Notes: generated from the letters alone by a model not told the origin. A stretch of 64,000 nt of DNA from Streptomyces verrucosisporus (GCF_017114865.1 NZ_JADEYH010000003.1:1-64000), one strand, 5' to 3'; positions 1-10,394 are shown, counted from the stretch's first letter. A program made the numbers and translations.

Positions 1-1187
<1,187 letters not shown>

Positions 1188-1240
1188 TCACGGCTCCCGG
1201 ACGGGGCAGCCTTCCCCGTGCCACCCGATCCATCCGGCCC

Positions 1241-2470
1241 TCACCGCTCCTCTTCCGCCCCCTCCGCCCCCTCCTCCCCGGACACCTCCGCGACCGCCGC
1301 CCCGGACGCCGTGAACTCGACGGCGACGACCGCCGCGTCGTCCCGCAGCCTCCCGCCGGTGTGGCGGGCGACCGCCTCCAGGAGTGCGTCCGGCAGCCGC
1401 TCGGTGGGCACCCCGCGCAGCTCCCGCAGCGTCTCGGCGAGCGGGAAGAAGCGCCCCCTGCCGTCGCGCGCCTCGTCGATGCCGTCGGTGTGGAGCAGCA
1501 GCCGGTCCCCGGGGTGCCACCGGGCGTGGACGGTCAGACCGCGGTCGTCGTCCCACCCGGCCGTGAACCCGTGCACCAGCCCCAGCGGCGGCAGCGGATC
1601 GACCGCCAGCGGCTCGCAGCCCCCGGCGGTGAGCAGCAGCGGCGGCGGATGCCCGAGGTCGACGACGCGCAGCCGCCCGCCCTCGATCTCCACCAGCGCG
1701 GCGGTGACGAACAGTTCCTCCGCCTCCGCCCGCGTGTCCGGGCCGAAGCCGCCGGCCGCCTCGCGCGCGCACCGCTCCACCGCACGCGAGCAGCGTCCGG
1801 CCACGGTCGTCAGCGCGGACTCGTACTGGGCCGCCTCCCGGAAGGCGCCCAGCACCGCGGCCGCCGTACGGATCGCGGGCAGGCCCTTGCCGCGCACATC
1901 GCCGATGATCAGCCGGACGCGGCCCGGGTGGACCACGACCTCGTACAGGTCGCCGCCGATCAGTGTGTCGGACTCGGCGGCGCTGTACCTGGCCGCCAGG
2001 CGCAGCCCGTCCGCACGGCGCGGCACCGGGGAGAGGAGGGCGAGCTGGGCCGCCTCGGCGACCTGCCGGATCCGGACGAGCTGCCCCTCGCGCCGCCGCC
2101 GGGCCCCGGCCGCCACCAGACTCGCGGCACTCACCACCACCAGCGAGACCAGTGCGGTCGTGGAGGTGTCCGTCTCGGACGTGGCCGGCTCGAAGGAGGT
2201 GGCCAGCCCGAGGGCCAGGGCGGCGGCGGAGACGGCGAGCACGTCACGCGGACGCCCGCGAACGGCGGCGAGCGCGGGCGCCGGGGTGAGCAGGGAGCCC
2301 GCGTGCGCGACGCGGCCGTGGAGCCCGTCGGCGGCCTCCAGGACGGCGACCGCGAGGACGAGCAGCCAGGGGAGGAGGAGCCAGACCCACAGCCGCCCCC
2401 ACAGGCGCTCCCACAAGCTCTCCCAGAGCCTCGTGGAGGCCCGCGCGAGCCCCGCGCGCGGAGTGCGCAT
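1241..2470 (-). CDS. Membrane-anchored PP2C/SpoIIE-family serine phosphatase
   Basis: 409 aa. The N-terminal third holds hydrophobic segments (roughly residues 25-115) that anchor it in the membrane. A SpoIIE/RsbU-type PP2C domain follows from about residue 140, with metal-binding motifs GGDLYE and GDVRGKG and the later LHTDGIDEARD and DDAAVV. Such enzymes dephosphorylate anti-anti-sigma proteins in partner-switching sigma control; the partner here is unknown. I chose the ATG at 2470 because GGAGG lies 8 bases upstream; a start at 2527 has no such site and would add an unhydrophobic tail. It is monocistronic and divergent from the iron-sulfur gene. There are no PAS or GAF domains, unlike the phosphatase at 22781. 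Confidence 0.88.
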   Translation of the reverse strand: MRTPRAGLARASTRLWESLWERLWGRLWVWLLLPWLLVLAVAVLEAADGLHGRVAHAGSLLTPAPALAAVRGRPRDVLAVSAAALALGLATSFEPATSETDTSTTALVSLVVVSAASLVAAGARRRREGQLVRIRQVAEAAQLALLSPVPRRADGLRLAARYSAAESDTLIGGDLYEVVVHPGRVRLIIGDVRGKGLPAIRTAAAVLGAFREAAQYESALTTVAGRCSRAVERCAREAAGGFGPDTRAEAEELFVTAALVEIEGGRLRVVDLGHPPPLLLTAGGCEPLAVDPLPPLGLVHGFTAGWDDDRGLTVHARWHPGDRLLLHTDGIDEARDGRGRFFPLAETLRELRGVPTERLPDALLEAVARHTGGRLRDDAAVVAVEFTASGAAVAEVSGEEGAEGAEEER

Positions 2471-2760
2471 AGGGACTTCCTCCCGGCCGCGGGGAACGAA
2501 CGCATCCCTTTTTACCGCATTCGACACTGATTCGGAGGATGAGGCGGGGGAGGTCTATAGGATGGATCCACCCTTCCGTTCCCGGGCCGCCACAGGGCCC
2601 CGCGGTCACCTCTCGGGCAAGGGCCGCCTCAGCGACGCAGATCACCGTACGAGTGGCTACAGACGGCCTCTGTTCATGGGTAGTCTCGAACAGATCGGAT
2701 AAGTTACCGCTTAGTAAGCTTGCAGCCGCAGGCACCGCCCCGCAGGTTCGAGGAGCCGCC

Positions 2761-5025
2761 ATGCAACTCGCCGCGATCGTCGTCTCGCTGGTACTCACCG
2801 CGGTCGGCGTTGCGCTCTTGGCACGCGCCGTCGCGCAGATCTACCGCTTCGTGAGGCTCGGCCAGTCCGTACCGGCGGGCAGTCGGACCGACGACCCGAA
2901 GCAGCGCACGATCACCCTGGTCAAGGAGTTCCTCGGCCACACCCGGATGAACCGGTGGGGAATCGTCGGCTTCGCGCACTGGTTCGTCGCGATCGGCTTC
3001 CTGACCCTTCCGCCGACCCTGGCCCAGGCCTACGGGCAGCTGTTCCAGGCCGACTGGGTCCTCCCCGTCCTCGGCGGCTTCCTGCCGTTCGAGATGTACA
3101 TCGAGTTCATCGGTCTGATGACGGTCGCCGGCATCCTGGTGCTGATCGCGATCCGGCTGCTGAACCTCCCCACCCGCCCCGGCCGCAAGTCCCGCTTCGC
3201 CGGTTCGACCGCCTGGCAGGCGTACTTCGTCGAGTACGTCATCCTCACCATCGGCCTGGCGATCCTGGTGCTGCGCGGCCTGGAGGGCGCGATCCACCAC
3301 GTCGAGGGCTACGAGGCGGCGTACTTCGTCTCCTACCCGCTGGTCGAGGCCTTCGACGGGCTGGAGACCGGCACGCTGCAGAACCTGATCTACTTCACCG
3401 CGATGATCAAGATCAGTGTCTCGCTGATCTGGATGATCACGGTGTCGCTCAACATCACCATGGGCGTCGCCTGGCACCGCTTCCTGGCGTTCCCCAACAT
3501 CTGGTTCAAGCGCGAGTCCAGCGGCGACGTGGCGCTCGGCGCCCTCCAGCCGATGACCTCGGGCGGCAAGCCGATCGACTTCGAGGACCCGGGCGAGGAC
3601 GACACCTTCGGCGTCTCCCAGGTCGAGCAGTTCTCCTGGAAGGGCATCCTCGACTTCTCCACCTGCACCGAGTGCGGCCGCTGCCAGTCCCAGTGCCCCG
3701 CCTGGAACACCGGCAAGCCGCTGTCGCCCAAGCTGATGATCATGTCGCTGCGCGACCACGCGCACGCCAAGGCCCCCTACCTGCTGGCCGGCGGCGGCAA
3801 GGACATGGAGGGCGAGGAGCAGGCCACCGAGGAGCAACTGAAGGACGTTCCCGCCGCCGCCCTGGCCGAGGCCGAGCGCCCGCTGGTCGGGACGCTTGAG
3901 GAGAACGGCGTCATCGACCCGGACGTGCTGTGGTCCTGCACCACCTGCGGCGCCTGCGTCGAGCAGTGCCCCGTCGACATCGAGCACGTCGACCACATCG
4001 TCGACATGCGCCGCTACCAGGTGATGATCGAGTCCTCGTTCCCGTCCGAGGCGGGCACGATGCTCAAGAACCTGGAGAAGAAGGGCAACCCCTGGGGGCT
4101 GGCCAAGAAGCAGCGCCTGGAGTGGACCAAGGAGGTCGATTTCGAGGTCCCGGTCGTCGGCAAGGACATCGAGGACCTCACCGAGGTCGAGTACCTGTAC
4201 TGGGTCGGCTGCGCCGGTGCCCTGGAGGACCGGGCCAAGAAGACCACCAAGGCCTTCGCCGAGCTGCTGCACATCGCGGGCGTGAAGTTCGCGATCATGG
4301 GCGGCGACGAGAAGTGCAGCGGTGACTCCCCCCGCCGTCTGGGCAACGAGTTCCTCTTCCAGCAGCTCGGCGCCGAGAACGTCGGGATGCTGAACATGGC
4401 CTTCGGCGAGGATGAGGACGAGGGCGTCACCGTCGAGCGGTCCAGGAAGAAGATCGTCGCGACCTGCCCGCACTGCTTCAACACGATCGCCAACGAGTAC
4501 CCGCAGCTCGGCGGGCACTACGAGGTCATCCACCACACCCAGCTGCTCCAGCACCTCATCGACGAGGGGCGCCTGGTGCCGGTCACGCCGGTCGAGGGTC
4601 TGATCACCTACCACGACCCGTGCTACCTGGGCCGCCACAACAAGGTCTACACGCCGCCGCGCGAGATCATCGGCCGCGTGCCCGGCCTGCGCAACGAGGA
4701 GATGCACCGCCACAAGGAGCGGGGCTTCTGCTGCGGCGCCGGCGGCGCGCGGATGTGGATGGAGGAGCGCATCGGCAAGCGCATCAACACCGAGCGCGTG
4801 GACGAGGCGCTGTCGCTGAACCCGGACATCGTCTCCACCGCCTGCCCGTTCTGCCTGGTGATGCTGACCGACTCGGTCAACGGCAAGAAGAACGAGGGCA
4901 AGGCCAAGGAGAACGTCCAGGTCGTGGACGTCGCCCAGCTCCTGCTGGAGTCGGTCAAGACCCCGGCGGAGCCTGAGGGCACGGCCGGCACGGAGCCGGC
5001 TCCCGAGCCCGAGCCCGCCTCGTAG
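2761..5025 (+). CDS. Membrane iron-sulfur oxidoreductase (HdrD/GlpC-like, NarI-like N-terminus, two CCG domains)
   Basis: 754 aa. The first ~260 residues are a multi-pass membrane domain like nitrate reductase gamma / HdrE. Two ferredoxin-type 4Fe-4S motifs follow (CTECGRCQSQCP and CTTCGACVEQCP), then two cysteine-rich CCG domains (GCAGALEDR region, and DPCYLGRH with GFCCGAGGARM). This is the heterodisulfide-reductase-like class that moves electrons between quinones or a soluble partner at the membrane; the true partner in actinobacteria is unsettled. The ATG at 2761 has GAGGAG 6 bases upstream and begins a clean first membrane helix. The reading frame stays open upstream to 2539, but that stretch is leader DNA. 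The C-terminus is Pro/Glu-rich. A strong hairpin ends the unit. Confidence 0.92.
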   Translation: MQLAAIVVSLVLTAVGVALLARAVAQIYRFVRLGQSVPAGSRTDDPKQRTITLVKEFLGHTRMNRWGIVGFAHWFVAIGFLTLPPTLAQAYGQLFQADWVLPVLGGFLPFEMYIEFIGLMTVAGILVLIAIRLLNLPTRPGRKSRFAGSTAWQAYFVEYVILTIGLAILVLRGLEGAIHHVEGYEAAYFVSYPLVEAFDGLETGTLQNLIYFTAMIKISVSLIWMITVSLNITMGVAWHRFLAFPNIWFKRESSGDVALGALQPMTSGGKPIDFEDPGEDDTFGVSQVEQFSWKGILDFSTCTECGRCQSQCPAWNTGKPLSPKLMIMSLRDHAHAKAPYLLAGGGKDMEGEEQATEEQLKDVPAAALAEAERPLVGTLEENGVIDPDVLWSCTTCGACVEQCPVDIEHVDHIVDMRRYQVMIESSFPSEAGTMLKNLEKKGNPWGLAKKQRLEWTKEVDFEVPVVGKDIEDLTEVEYLYWVGCAGALEDRAKKTTKAFAELLHIAGVKFAIMGGDEKCSGDSPRRLGNEFLFQQLGAENVGMLNMAFGEDEDEGVTVERSRKKIVATCPHCFNTIANEYPQLGGHYEVIHHTQLLQHLIDEGRLVPVTPVEGLITYHDPCYLGRHNKVYTPPREIIGRVPGLRNEEMHRHKERGFCCGAGGARMWMEERIGKRINTERVDEALSLNPDIVSTACPFCLVMLTDSVNGKKNEGKAKENVQVVDVAQLLLESVKTPAEPEGTAGTEPAPEPEPAS

Positions 5026-5052
5026 CGGTCACGCCCCGGGCAGTACGCAAGA

Positions 5053-5095
5053 CGGCGGAGGCCGGTCCCGCACCCCGCGGGACCGGCCTCCGCCG
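5053..5095 (+). terminator. Perfect 18-bp-stem terminator hairpin
   Basis: Arms 5053-5070 and 5078-5095 are perfectly complementary around a 7-base loop. It lies 27 bp after the iron-sulfur gene stop and before the convergent gene at 5152, so it probably serves both strands. Confidence 0.85.
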
Positions 5096-5151
5096 TTCCG
5101 CCGTCCTCCTGCCGTGCCGGGCCGTCCCGGCACGGCCCTTCCGCCGGTTCC

Positions 5152-5679
5152 TCAGTCCTCGCCGAACCACTCGTCCAGAACGGCGTCGAACTCCTCGTCC
5201 CACTCCTTCAGGACCTTCCTGGAGGGGGCGTCGACGTCGGCCTCGTACCAGCGGCGGGCGGTCGTGCAGACCGACACGGAGAACCGGCGCCCGAAGCGCG
5301 GGAGGTCGGTCTCGACCGCGCCGATCTCGTCCCAGGGGAACCGGGCCTCCTCGCCGTCCAGCCGGAACACCACCCCGAAGCGGCCGGCGGCTATCGAGCC
5401 GCGGCGGTCGGAAGCCTCGAAGGCGGACCCGCCGTCCCCGTCCTCGTCCTGCTCGCCGTCCTGCTCGCCGTCCTCGCTCCCCGCCTCGTCCCGGTCACCG
5501 GTCTCCTGCTCACCGGCGGACTCCCCGGCAGGGGTCTCCTCCTGCTTCTGTTCCACCTCCTCCCCGGCGGCCTCCTCACCGGCCCGGTCCGGGCTCGGCG
5601 GAGCGAGGCCGGGAATGTAGGCCGGATCGGTGCCGGCTGCGGTTACGGGCGGGATGACCGGACCTCTGAGCTGTTCCAC
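5152..5679 (-). CDS. Hypothetical acidic protein with conserved C-terminal domain
   Basis: About 175 aa, function not recognised. The N-terminal half is a low-complexity Glu/Asp/Gly/Gln-rich linker. The C-terminal ~80 residues (from DRRGSIAAGRFGVVFRLDG) look folded, with a DEIGAVE segment and an acidic tail ending EWFGED, and read like a small beta-rich PH-like domain that senses or scaffolds. The start is uncertain: I use the GTG at 5679, but the frame stays open to 5820, and that extension (Gly/Arg-rich) looks non-coding. No convincing ribosome-binding site was seen at any candidate. Convergent with the iron-sulfur gene. Confidence 0.6.
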   Translation of the reverse strand: MEQLRGPVIPPVTAAGTDPAYIPGLAPPSPDRAGEEAAGEEVEQKQEETPAGESAGEQETGDRDEAGSEDGEQDGEQDEDGDGGSAFEASDRRGSIAAGRFGVVFRLDGEEARFPWDEIGAVETDLPRFGRRFSVSVCTTARRWYEADVDAPSRKVLKEWDEEFDAVLDEWFGED

Positions 5680-5900
5680 GGCGGGCAGTATGGCCGACGA
5701 ACCCGCACCGGCGACAGACGGTCCCGTGCCCGGGCGGTGAAGAAAACCCCGCCTCCCGTACAACCTCCAGGCCTCCCCGGAGGTCTCCTGTTGGCCACCT
5801 CCGCGTGAATTCCTGGCCAACGCCCGGTGAAACGGGCGTATTTGGCCGCATCAGCCCGGGATGCCGACGGCATCCTCATCGTGCAGCAGGAGAGTTCCGA

Positions 5901-7373
5901 GTGCACAATCGTTTCCGTACGGCTCTCGCGGCCGCGACCGTGGCCGCCCTGACCGGTGGTCTGATGGCCGCCACCGCCGGCCCGGCCGCCGCCGAGGGCG
6001 ACCGCCCCACCGCCGACTTCAACGGCGACGGCTACCGCGACCTCGCCGTCTCGGCCCCCTTCGCCACCGTCAACGGCCAGAAGGAAGCCGGCCAGGTCGT
6101 GGTGCTCTACGGCTCCGCCAACGGCATCACCACCACCTCCAAGCGCACTCTCATCAGCCAGGACAGCCCCGGGGTGCCCGGCGTCTCCGAGGCCGGCGAC
6201 GGCTTCGGCCACGACACCACCGCGGCCGACTTCAACAACGACGGCTTCACCGACCTCGCCGTCGGCACCCCGCGCGAGAAGGTCGGCAAGGACGTCAACG
6301 GCGGCACGGTGCAGATCATCTGGGGCTCCGCCTCGGGTCTGTACGGGGGCACCACCGTCCCCGACCCCGCGCCGAGCTCCCACGACCGCTTCGGCTACGT
6401 ACTGGACGCCGCCGACTACGACGGCGACGACCTGGCAGACCTGGCCGTCGGCACCAGCTCCTCCTACGTCCGCGTCTTCCGCGGCGGCTTCGGCAAGAGC
6501 AAGGGGGAGTACCGCGGCGCCTACGGTGTCCGCCCCGCCATCCTCAGTGGCGCTGACACCGGCCCGATGAACCTCCACTCCGGCGACGTCAACGGCGACG
6601 ACATCGCCGACCTGGTCGTGGACGGCTACGAGAGGGACTCCGCCGACGACGAGTACCACTGGAACGCCAACTACTACGTCCCCGGCTCCGCCTCCGGCCT
6701 GACCGCGAGCGGGCAGCAGAAGCTCCCCGCCGGTCTGATCACCGACATCGGCGACGTCAACAGCGACGGCTTCGGCGACATCGTCATCGGCATGCGGTTC
6801 GACGCGGACTCCGGCGTCCCCGGCAGCCGCACCGGCGGCCTGGTCAACGTCCTCCACGGCTCCCCCTCCGGCCCGAACGGCACCCGCCAGTCCTTCACCC
6901 AGGACACCCCCGGCGTCCCCGGCGGCTCGGAGCAGTACGACAGCTTCGGCTCCGAACTGGACCTGGGCGACGTCAACGGCGACGGCCACCTCGACCTGGC
7001 CGTCGGCGCACCCGGCGAGTCCCTGGGCGACGCGGAGTACACCGGCGCGGTCGTCGTCCTGTACGGCGCGGCGGACGGCTCCGGCCTCACCGGCTCCGGC
7101 TCGCAGTTCATCCACCAGGACACCTCCGGCGTCCCCGGCGGCAACGAGACCGACGACCAGTTCGGCAGCGACGTCCACCTCGCCGACATGAACGGTGACG
7201 GACTGGCGGACCTGACGGTCGGCGCACTCGGCGAGAACAACGGCAACGGCGCGGTCACCGCGCTCCGTTCCGACGGGACGCGGATCGCCGGCGGCGGCTA
7301 CTTCCTCTCCGTCAGCAGGGTGGGCGTCTCCACGGCCGGCACCCCGCTGTTCGGCGTCAACTTCGCCGGCTGA
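5901..7373 (+). CDS. Exported FG-GAP repeat (integrin alpha-like beta-propeller) protein
   Basis: 490 aa. The GTG at 5901 with AGGAG 8 bases upstream begins a signal peptide (basic n-region, Ala-rich core, cleavage likely after AGPAAA near residue 31). The mature part is a tandem series of FG-GAP blades, each with a calcium-binding DxNxDGxxDL loop (DFNGDGYRDL, DFNNDGFTDL, DVNGDDIADL, DVNGDGHLDL, DMNGDGLADL and variants) followed by VGAP-like motifs. Seven blades would close a propeller. It is secreted; the ligand is unknown. Such proteins are common in Streptomyces secretomes. A strong terminator follows. Confidence 0.9.
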   Translation: MHNRFRTALAAATVAALTGGLMAATAGPAAAEGDRPTADFNGDGYRDLAVSAPFATVNGQKEAGQVVVLYGSANGITTTSKRTLISQDSPGVPGVSEAGDGFGHDTTAADFNNDGFTDLAVGTPREKVGKDVNGGTVQIIWGSASGLYGGTTVPDPAPSSHDRFGYVLDAADYDGDDLADLAVGTSSSYVRVFRGGFGKSKGEYRGAYGVRPAILSGADTGPMNLHSGDVNGDDIADLVVDGYERDSADDEYHWNANYYVPGSASGLTASGQQKLPAGLITDIGDVNSDGFGDIVIGMRFDADSGVPGSRTGGLVNVLHGSPSGPNGTRQSFTQDTPGVPGGSEQYDSFGSELDLGDVNGDGHLDLAVGAPGESLGDAEYTGAVVVLYGAADGSGLTGSGSQFIHQDTSGVPGGNETDDQFGSDVHLADMNGDGLADLTVGALGENNGNGAVTALRSDGTRIAGGGYFLSVSRVGVSTAGTPLFGVNFAG

Positions 7374-7407
7374 CACCTTGGACGGCGCTTGGGCGCGCAC
7401 GCACCCC

Positions 7408-7440
7408 CGTGGGGCCCGGTCCGTCGGACCGGGCCCCACG
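7408..7440 (+). terminator. Perfect 15-bp-stem terminator
   Basis: Arms 7408-7422 and 7426-7440, perfect complement, 3-base loop, 35 bp after the FG-GAP gene stop. Confidence 0.85.
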
Positions 7441-7596
7441 GCCGTACCCGCGGCGCCGCCCTACGGGGGTGGCCCCACCCCCGCCCGGGGGGCGCCCCCG
7501 GGGACCCCGTGGGTGATGTCACAGCTCGGCGGCAATGCGCGGTCCGCCGCCCGGCCCACGACACCACGTACGGCCGGACACGGTACGTTCGAGGGC

Positions 7597-8571
7597 GTGG
7601 CTGGATTCAGGATGGGACACGGCCGGGATCCCCGGAACGCACGACAGCAAGGGCACCTCCCCCCGCAGCAGGCTCCCGGCGCACCCGGGCAGCCGGGGCA
7701 GCCGCCCGTACAGCCCGGTCGGCCCGGGCACACCCTGTGGCGCCAGGGCGGCGGGCAACACGGTGAGCCGGAGTACTTCGGCGACCCCGGACACGGCGGT
7801 CACCACCCCGGACACGGCGGTCACCACCCCGGACACGGCGGGCACCCCGGGCACGGCGGCCAGGTGCGCCCGCCCGCGCACGACCCCGCCAACAACCCCG
7901 GGCACACCCAGATGTTCAGCTTCGGCGAGGCCCCCGACCACGGCGTCCCGCAGCCGGGCCACCCGGCAGGCGACGGCTACACCGACGGCGGTACCTACGC
8001 GGCGGGGCGGCCGCCCGCGGCGCCCTCCGGCCCGCGGCTGCACTGGAAGCAGCTGCTGAGCGGCATCGTGCTGCGTCCCGGCACCACCTTCTGGCAGATG
8101 CGCGACCACTCGGTGTGGAGCCCGGCGCTCATCGTCACCTTCGTCTACGGCCTCCTCGCCGTCTTCGGCTTCGACCAGGCCCGCGAGGACGCGATCAACT
8201 CCACGCTCTCCAGCGCGATCCCGTTCGTGCTGATCACCGGCGTGGCCGTCGTCGTCTCCACCCTGCTGATGGGCGTGGTCACCCACACCCTGGCCCGCCA
8301 GCTCGGCGGCGAGGGCCTGTGGGCGCCGACCGTCGGCCTGTCCATGCTGATCACGACGATCACGGACGCGCCGCGGCTGCTGCTGGCGATGTTCCTGGGC
8401 GGCAGCGCCACGGTGGTCCAGGTCGTCGGCTGGATCACCCTGCTCGCGGCGGGCGTGCTGCTCACCTCGATGATCCGCCGCTCGCACGACCTGCCCTGGC
8501 CGAAGGCACTGGGCGCCTGTGCGATCCAGCTGATCGCGCTGCTGGCGCTGTTCAAGCTCGGCACCCTGTAG
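7597..8571 (+). CDS. Yip1-family integral membrane protein with Pro/Gly/His-rich N-terminal tail
   Basis: 324 aa. The first ~150 residues are a disordered cytoplasmic tail rich in Gly, Pro, Gln and His, including a short HHPGHGG tandem repeat. From LLSGIVLRPGTTFWQMRDH the protein becomes a Yip1-domain membrane protein with about five helices (WSPALIVTFVYGLL; IPFVLITGVAVVV; VGLSMLITTITDAPRLLLAMF; QVVGWITLLAAGVLL; the last near the C-terminus). The role in bacteria is unknown. GTG 7597 is the preferred start; ATG 7612 is the alternative. It is monocistronic between two strong terminators. Confidence 0.82.
   Translation: MAGFRMGHGRDPRNARQQGHLPPQQAPGAPGQPGQPPVQPGRPGHTLWRQGGGQHGEPEYFGDPGHGGHHPGHGGHHPGHGGHPGHGGQVRPPAHDPANNPGHTQMFSFGEAPDHGVPQPGHPAGDGYTDGGTYAAGRPPAAPSGPRLHWKQLLSGIVLRPGTTFWQMRDHSVWSPALIVTFVYGLLAVFGFDQAREDAINSTLSSAIPFVLITGVAVVVSTLLMGVVTHTLARQLGGEGLWAPTVGLSMLITTITDAPRLLLAMFLGGSATVVQVVGWITLLAAGVLLTSMIRRSHDLPWPKALGACAIQLIALLALFKLGTL
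7784..7859 (+). repeat. 21-bp in-frame tandem repeat, three copies plus partial
   Basis: Units at 7784-7804, 7805-7825 and 7826-7846 are identical except for one base in the third, followed by a degenerate partial unit. The repeat is in frame and encodes HPGHGGH-type heptads in the Yip1 protein tail. The near identity suggests recent slippage expansion. Confidence 0.9.
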
Positions 8572-8613
8572 GGCGCGCGGCGGGCACGGCCCGCACAACC
8601 GCCCGTACGCCCG

Positions 8614-8657
8614 CGTGTGAAGGGGGCCCGCGCCGGTGCGCGGGCCCCCTTCACACG
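8614..8657. terminator. Bidirectional terminator, perfect 19-bp stem
   Basis: Arms 8614-8632 and 8639-8657 with a 6-base loop. The right arm abuts the stop codon of the convergent phosphoribosyltransferase gene at 8658, so it can end both transcripts. Confidence 0.88.
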
Positions 8658-9155
8658 TCAGGAATCGAGGACCTGCCCCTCCCGCCGTACGACCGGCGGT
8701 TCCACACTCCACGGGAAGTCGATCCAGCGGTCGGTGCGCTTCCACACGTACTCGCACTTCACCAGCGACCTCGGCTTCTCGTAGACCACCGCGGACCGCA
8801 CCTCGGCCACGTGCTCGGCGCAGAAGTCGTGCACCAGCTTGAGCGTCCTGCCGCTGTCGGCGACGTCGTCGGCGACCAGGACCCTCTTCTCGCTCAGGTC
8901 GACGACGCTGGGCACCGGCGGCAGCATGACGGGCATCTCCAGCGTCGTGCCGACGCCGGTGTAGAACTCCACGTTCATCACGTGCAGGTTCTTCACGTCC
9001 AGCGCGTAGCCGAGCCCTCCGGCGACGAACAGCCCGCCGCGCGCGATGGACAGGATCATGTCCGGCTCGTAGCCGTCGTCCGCGACGGCCTGCGCCAGCT
9101 GCCGGACCGCCCGCCCGAACAGCTCGTAGGTCAGGTTCTCCCGCTCGTCGCCCAT
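8658..9155 (-). CDS. Phosphoribosyltransferase (PRTase type I fold, gpt/Hpt-like)
   Basis: 165 aa. It carries the PRPP-binding signature VLVADDVADSGRTLKLV (roughly residues 92-108) and the SIARGGLFVAGGL loop typical of the xanthine/hypoxanthine phosphoribosyltransferase clan. It likely converts a purine base (or a modified base) and PRPP to the nucleotide; the base cannot be read from the sequence. The ATG at 9155 has GAGGAGAGG upstream. It lies 49 bp downstream of dcd on the same strand, suggesting co-transcription of two nucleotide-metabolism genes. Confidence 0.88.
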   Translation of the reverse strand: MGDERENLTYELFGRAVRQLAQAVADDGYEPDMILSIARGGLFVAGGLGYALDVKNLHVMNVEFYTGVGTTLEMPVMLPPVPSVVDLSEKRVLVADDVADSGRTLKLVHDFCAEHVAEVRSAVVYEKPRSLVKCEYVWKRTDRWIDFPWSVEPPVVRREGQVLDS

Positions 9156-9204
9156 GCGCCTCTCCTCGCTCCTCGCTGCCCTCTGCCGGCTGCCCGCTGC
9201 CCGC

Positions 9205-9780
9205 TCAGACCTGCGTGCGGTGGAAGTTCAGATAGGAGCGCGAGGGCGTCGGGCCGCGCTGCCCCTGGTAGCGGGAGCCGTAGCGGGCGGAGCCGTAGGG
9301 GTGTTCGGCGGGCGAGGAGAGACGGAACATGCACAGCTGCCCGATCTTCATCCCGGGCCAGAGCTTGATCGGCAGCGTCGCCACGTTCGACAGCTCCAGC
9401 GTCACGTGCCCGGAGAAGCCGGGGTCGATGAAGCCGGCCGTGGAGTGCGTCAGCAGACCCAGCCGCCCCAGCGAACTCTTGCCCTCCAGCCGGGAGGCGA
9501 TGTCGTCGGGCAGGGTGACGACCTCGTAGGTGGAGGCCAGCACGAACTCGCCCGGGTGGAGGATGAACGGCTCGTCCCCCTCCGGCTCGATCAGCCGCGT
9601 CAGGTCGGACTGCTCGACCGCGGGGTCGATGTGGGGGTAGCGGTGGTTCTCGAACACCCGGAAGAAGCGGTCCAGCCGCACGTCGATGCTGGACGGCTGC
9701 ACCATCTCGGGGTCGTACGGATCGATCCTCACCCGCCCGGAGTCGACCTCGGCCCGGATGTCCTTGTCTGAGAGAAGCAC
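9205..9780 (-). CDS. dcd: dCTP deaminase
   Basis: 191 aa, the usual Streptomyces length. Deaminates dCTP to dUTP for dTTP supply; cytoplasmic trimer. It shows the family core: [24 protein letters not shown], the substrate/catalytic segment [13 protein letters not shown] and [15 protein letters not shown], the segment [15 protein letters not shown] and the C-terminal [16 protein letters not shown]. The start is GTG 9780 ([12 protein letters not shown]), matching the conserved N-terminus; the open frame continues upstream but is not family sequence. No ribosome-binding site is visible, and a -10-like TACGCT ends 7 bases before the GTG, so the mRNA may be leaderless. Confidence 0.96.
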   Translation of the reverse strand: MLLSDKDIRAEVDSGRVRIDPYDPEMVQPSSIDVRLDRFFRVFENHRYPHIDPAVEQSDLTRLIEPEGDEPFILHPGEFVLASTYEVVTLPDDIASRLEGKSSLGRLGLLTHSTAGFIDPGFSGHVTLELSNVATLPIKLWPGMKIGQLCMFRLSSPAEHPYGSARYGSRYQGQRGPTPSRSYLNFHRTQV

Positions 9781-9787
9781 GACGCCG

Positions 9788-9793
9788 AGCGTA
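9788..9793 (-). promoter_or_regulatory. Candidate -10 box for a leaderless dcd transcript
   Basis: On the minus strand TACGCT fits the actinobacterial TANNNT -10 pattern and ends 7 bases before the GTG, placing the transcription start at or next to the start codon. No clear -35 was seen. Confidence 0.45.
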
Positions 9794-9898
9794 CAGACCG
9801 CGGGCCCGGCGCCTGCGCACCGGGCCCGCGTGCCCTCACCCGTCACGACCGCTCACCACGGCCGCCTGGGCGCCTCGGCGTCTCAACGCACCGGCGCC

Positions 9899-10087
9899 TC
9901 AGCGCCTCACGGCCTCCATGCCCGTCACGGCCTGCCGCGCCACCGGCACCGCCTGCCTCAACCGCGCGCACCTCGGACACCGCAGCAGCCGGCCCGGACC
10001 GATCCGGCCGCTGCCGAGGTTCTGCATCGGGAACGTCGAGGTGCTGAACACATGCCCATCGGCACACTGAACGACGGTGGACTCCAT
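9899..10087 (-). CDS. Small conserved protein with Cys-x-x-Cys motif
   Basis: 62 aa. It has a good GGGGAGAGG ribosome-binding site before ATG 10087. It carries CPRCARLR after RIGPGRLLR and an upstream Cys-Ala-Asp-Gly-His, which together could form a small zinc ribbon. The N-terminus (ESTVVQCADGHVFST) looks like a conserved Streptomyces hypothetical, but I cannot assign a function. It is monocistronic, between dcd and tRNA-Gly. Confidence 0.65.
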   Translation of the reverse strand: MESTVVQCADGHVFSTSTFPMQNLGSGRIGPGRLLRCPRCARLRQAVPVARQAVTGMEAVRR

Positions 10088-10320
10088 CGCCTGCCTCTCC
10101 CCACTACGTGTACGGCCAAAGCCACATTAGGGGATCAATCGACCTGCCCCGCACCCGGCGCTCCGTACTCACCGTACGCCCCAACTCCCTTCCCCCGCTT
10201 CCCGGAAACCCGCCCGTCACACGCCCCGGGGACACGACGAAAAGGACCCCGCGGCTGTGCGCCGGGGGCCCGGTATGGGGTACAGTGTGCGTCGGTGAGT
10301 GACGTGATCGTCCACTCCTC

Positions 10321-10394
10321 GCGGGTGTAGTTTAATGGTAGAACATGAGCTTCCCAAGCTCAGAGCGCGGGTTCGATTCCCGTCACCCGCTCCA
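10321..10394 (+). tRNA. tRNA-Gly (anticodon CCC), CCA encoded
   Basis: Cloverleaf reads directly: acceptor stem GCGGGTG / CACCCGC, D-arm with AATGGTA loop, anticodon stem TGAGC/GCTCA with loop TTCCCAA (anticodon CCC, reads GGG codons), T-arm with GGTTCGATTCC, discriminator T, then CCA at 10392-10394. A 12-bp hairpin follows immediately. Part of this gene recurs at 16973. Confidence 0.97.

Noticed and set aside
2539..2760. Upstream extension of the iron-sulfur oxidoreductase
   Set aside because: The frame is open but the residues are not membrane or family sequence, and ATG 2761 has a good ribosome-binding site and a clean first helix.
5680..5820. N-terminal extension of the acidic hypothetical protein
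   Set aside because: Gly/Arg-rich, no ribosome-binding site, and it overlaps the intergenic region of a divergent gene.
7784..7859. Possible CRISPR-like array
   Set aside because: Short 21-bp units without spacers, in frame within a protein; a coding tandem repeat.
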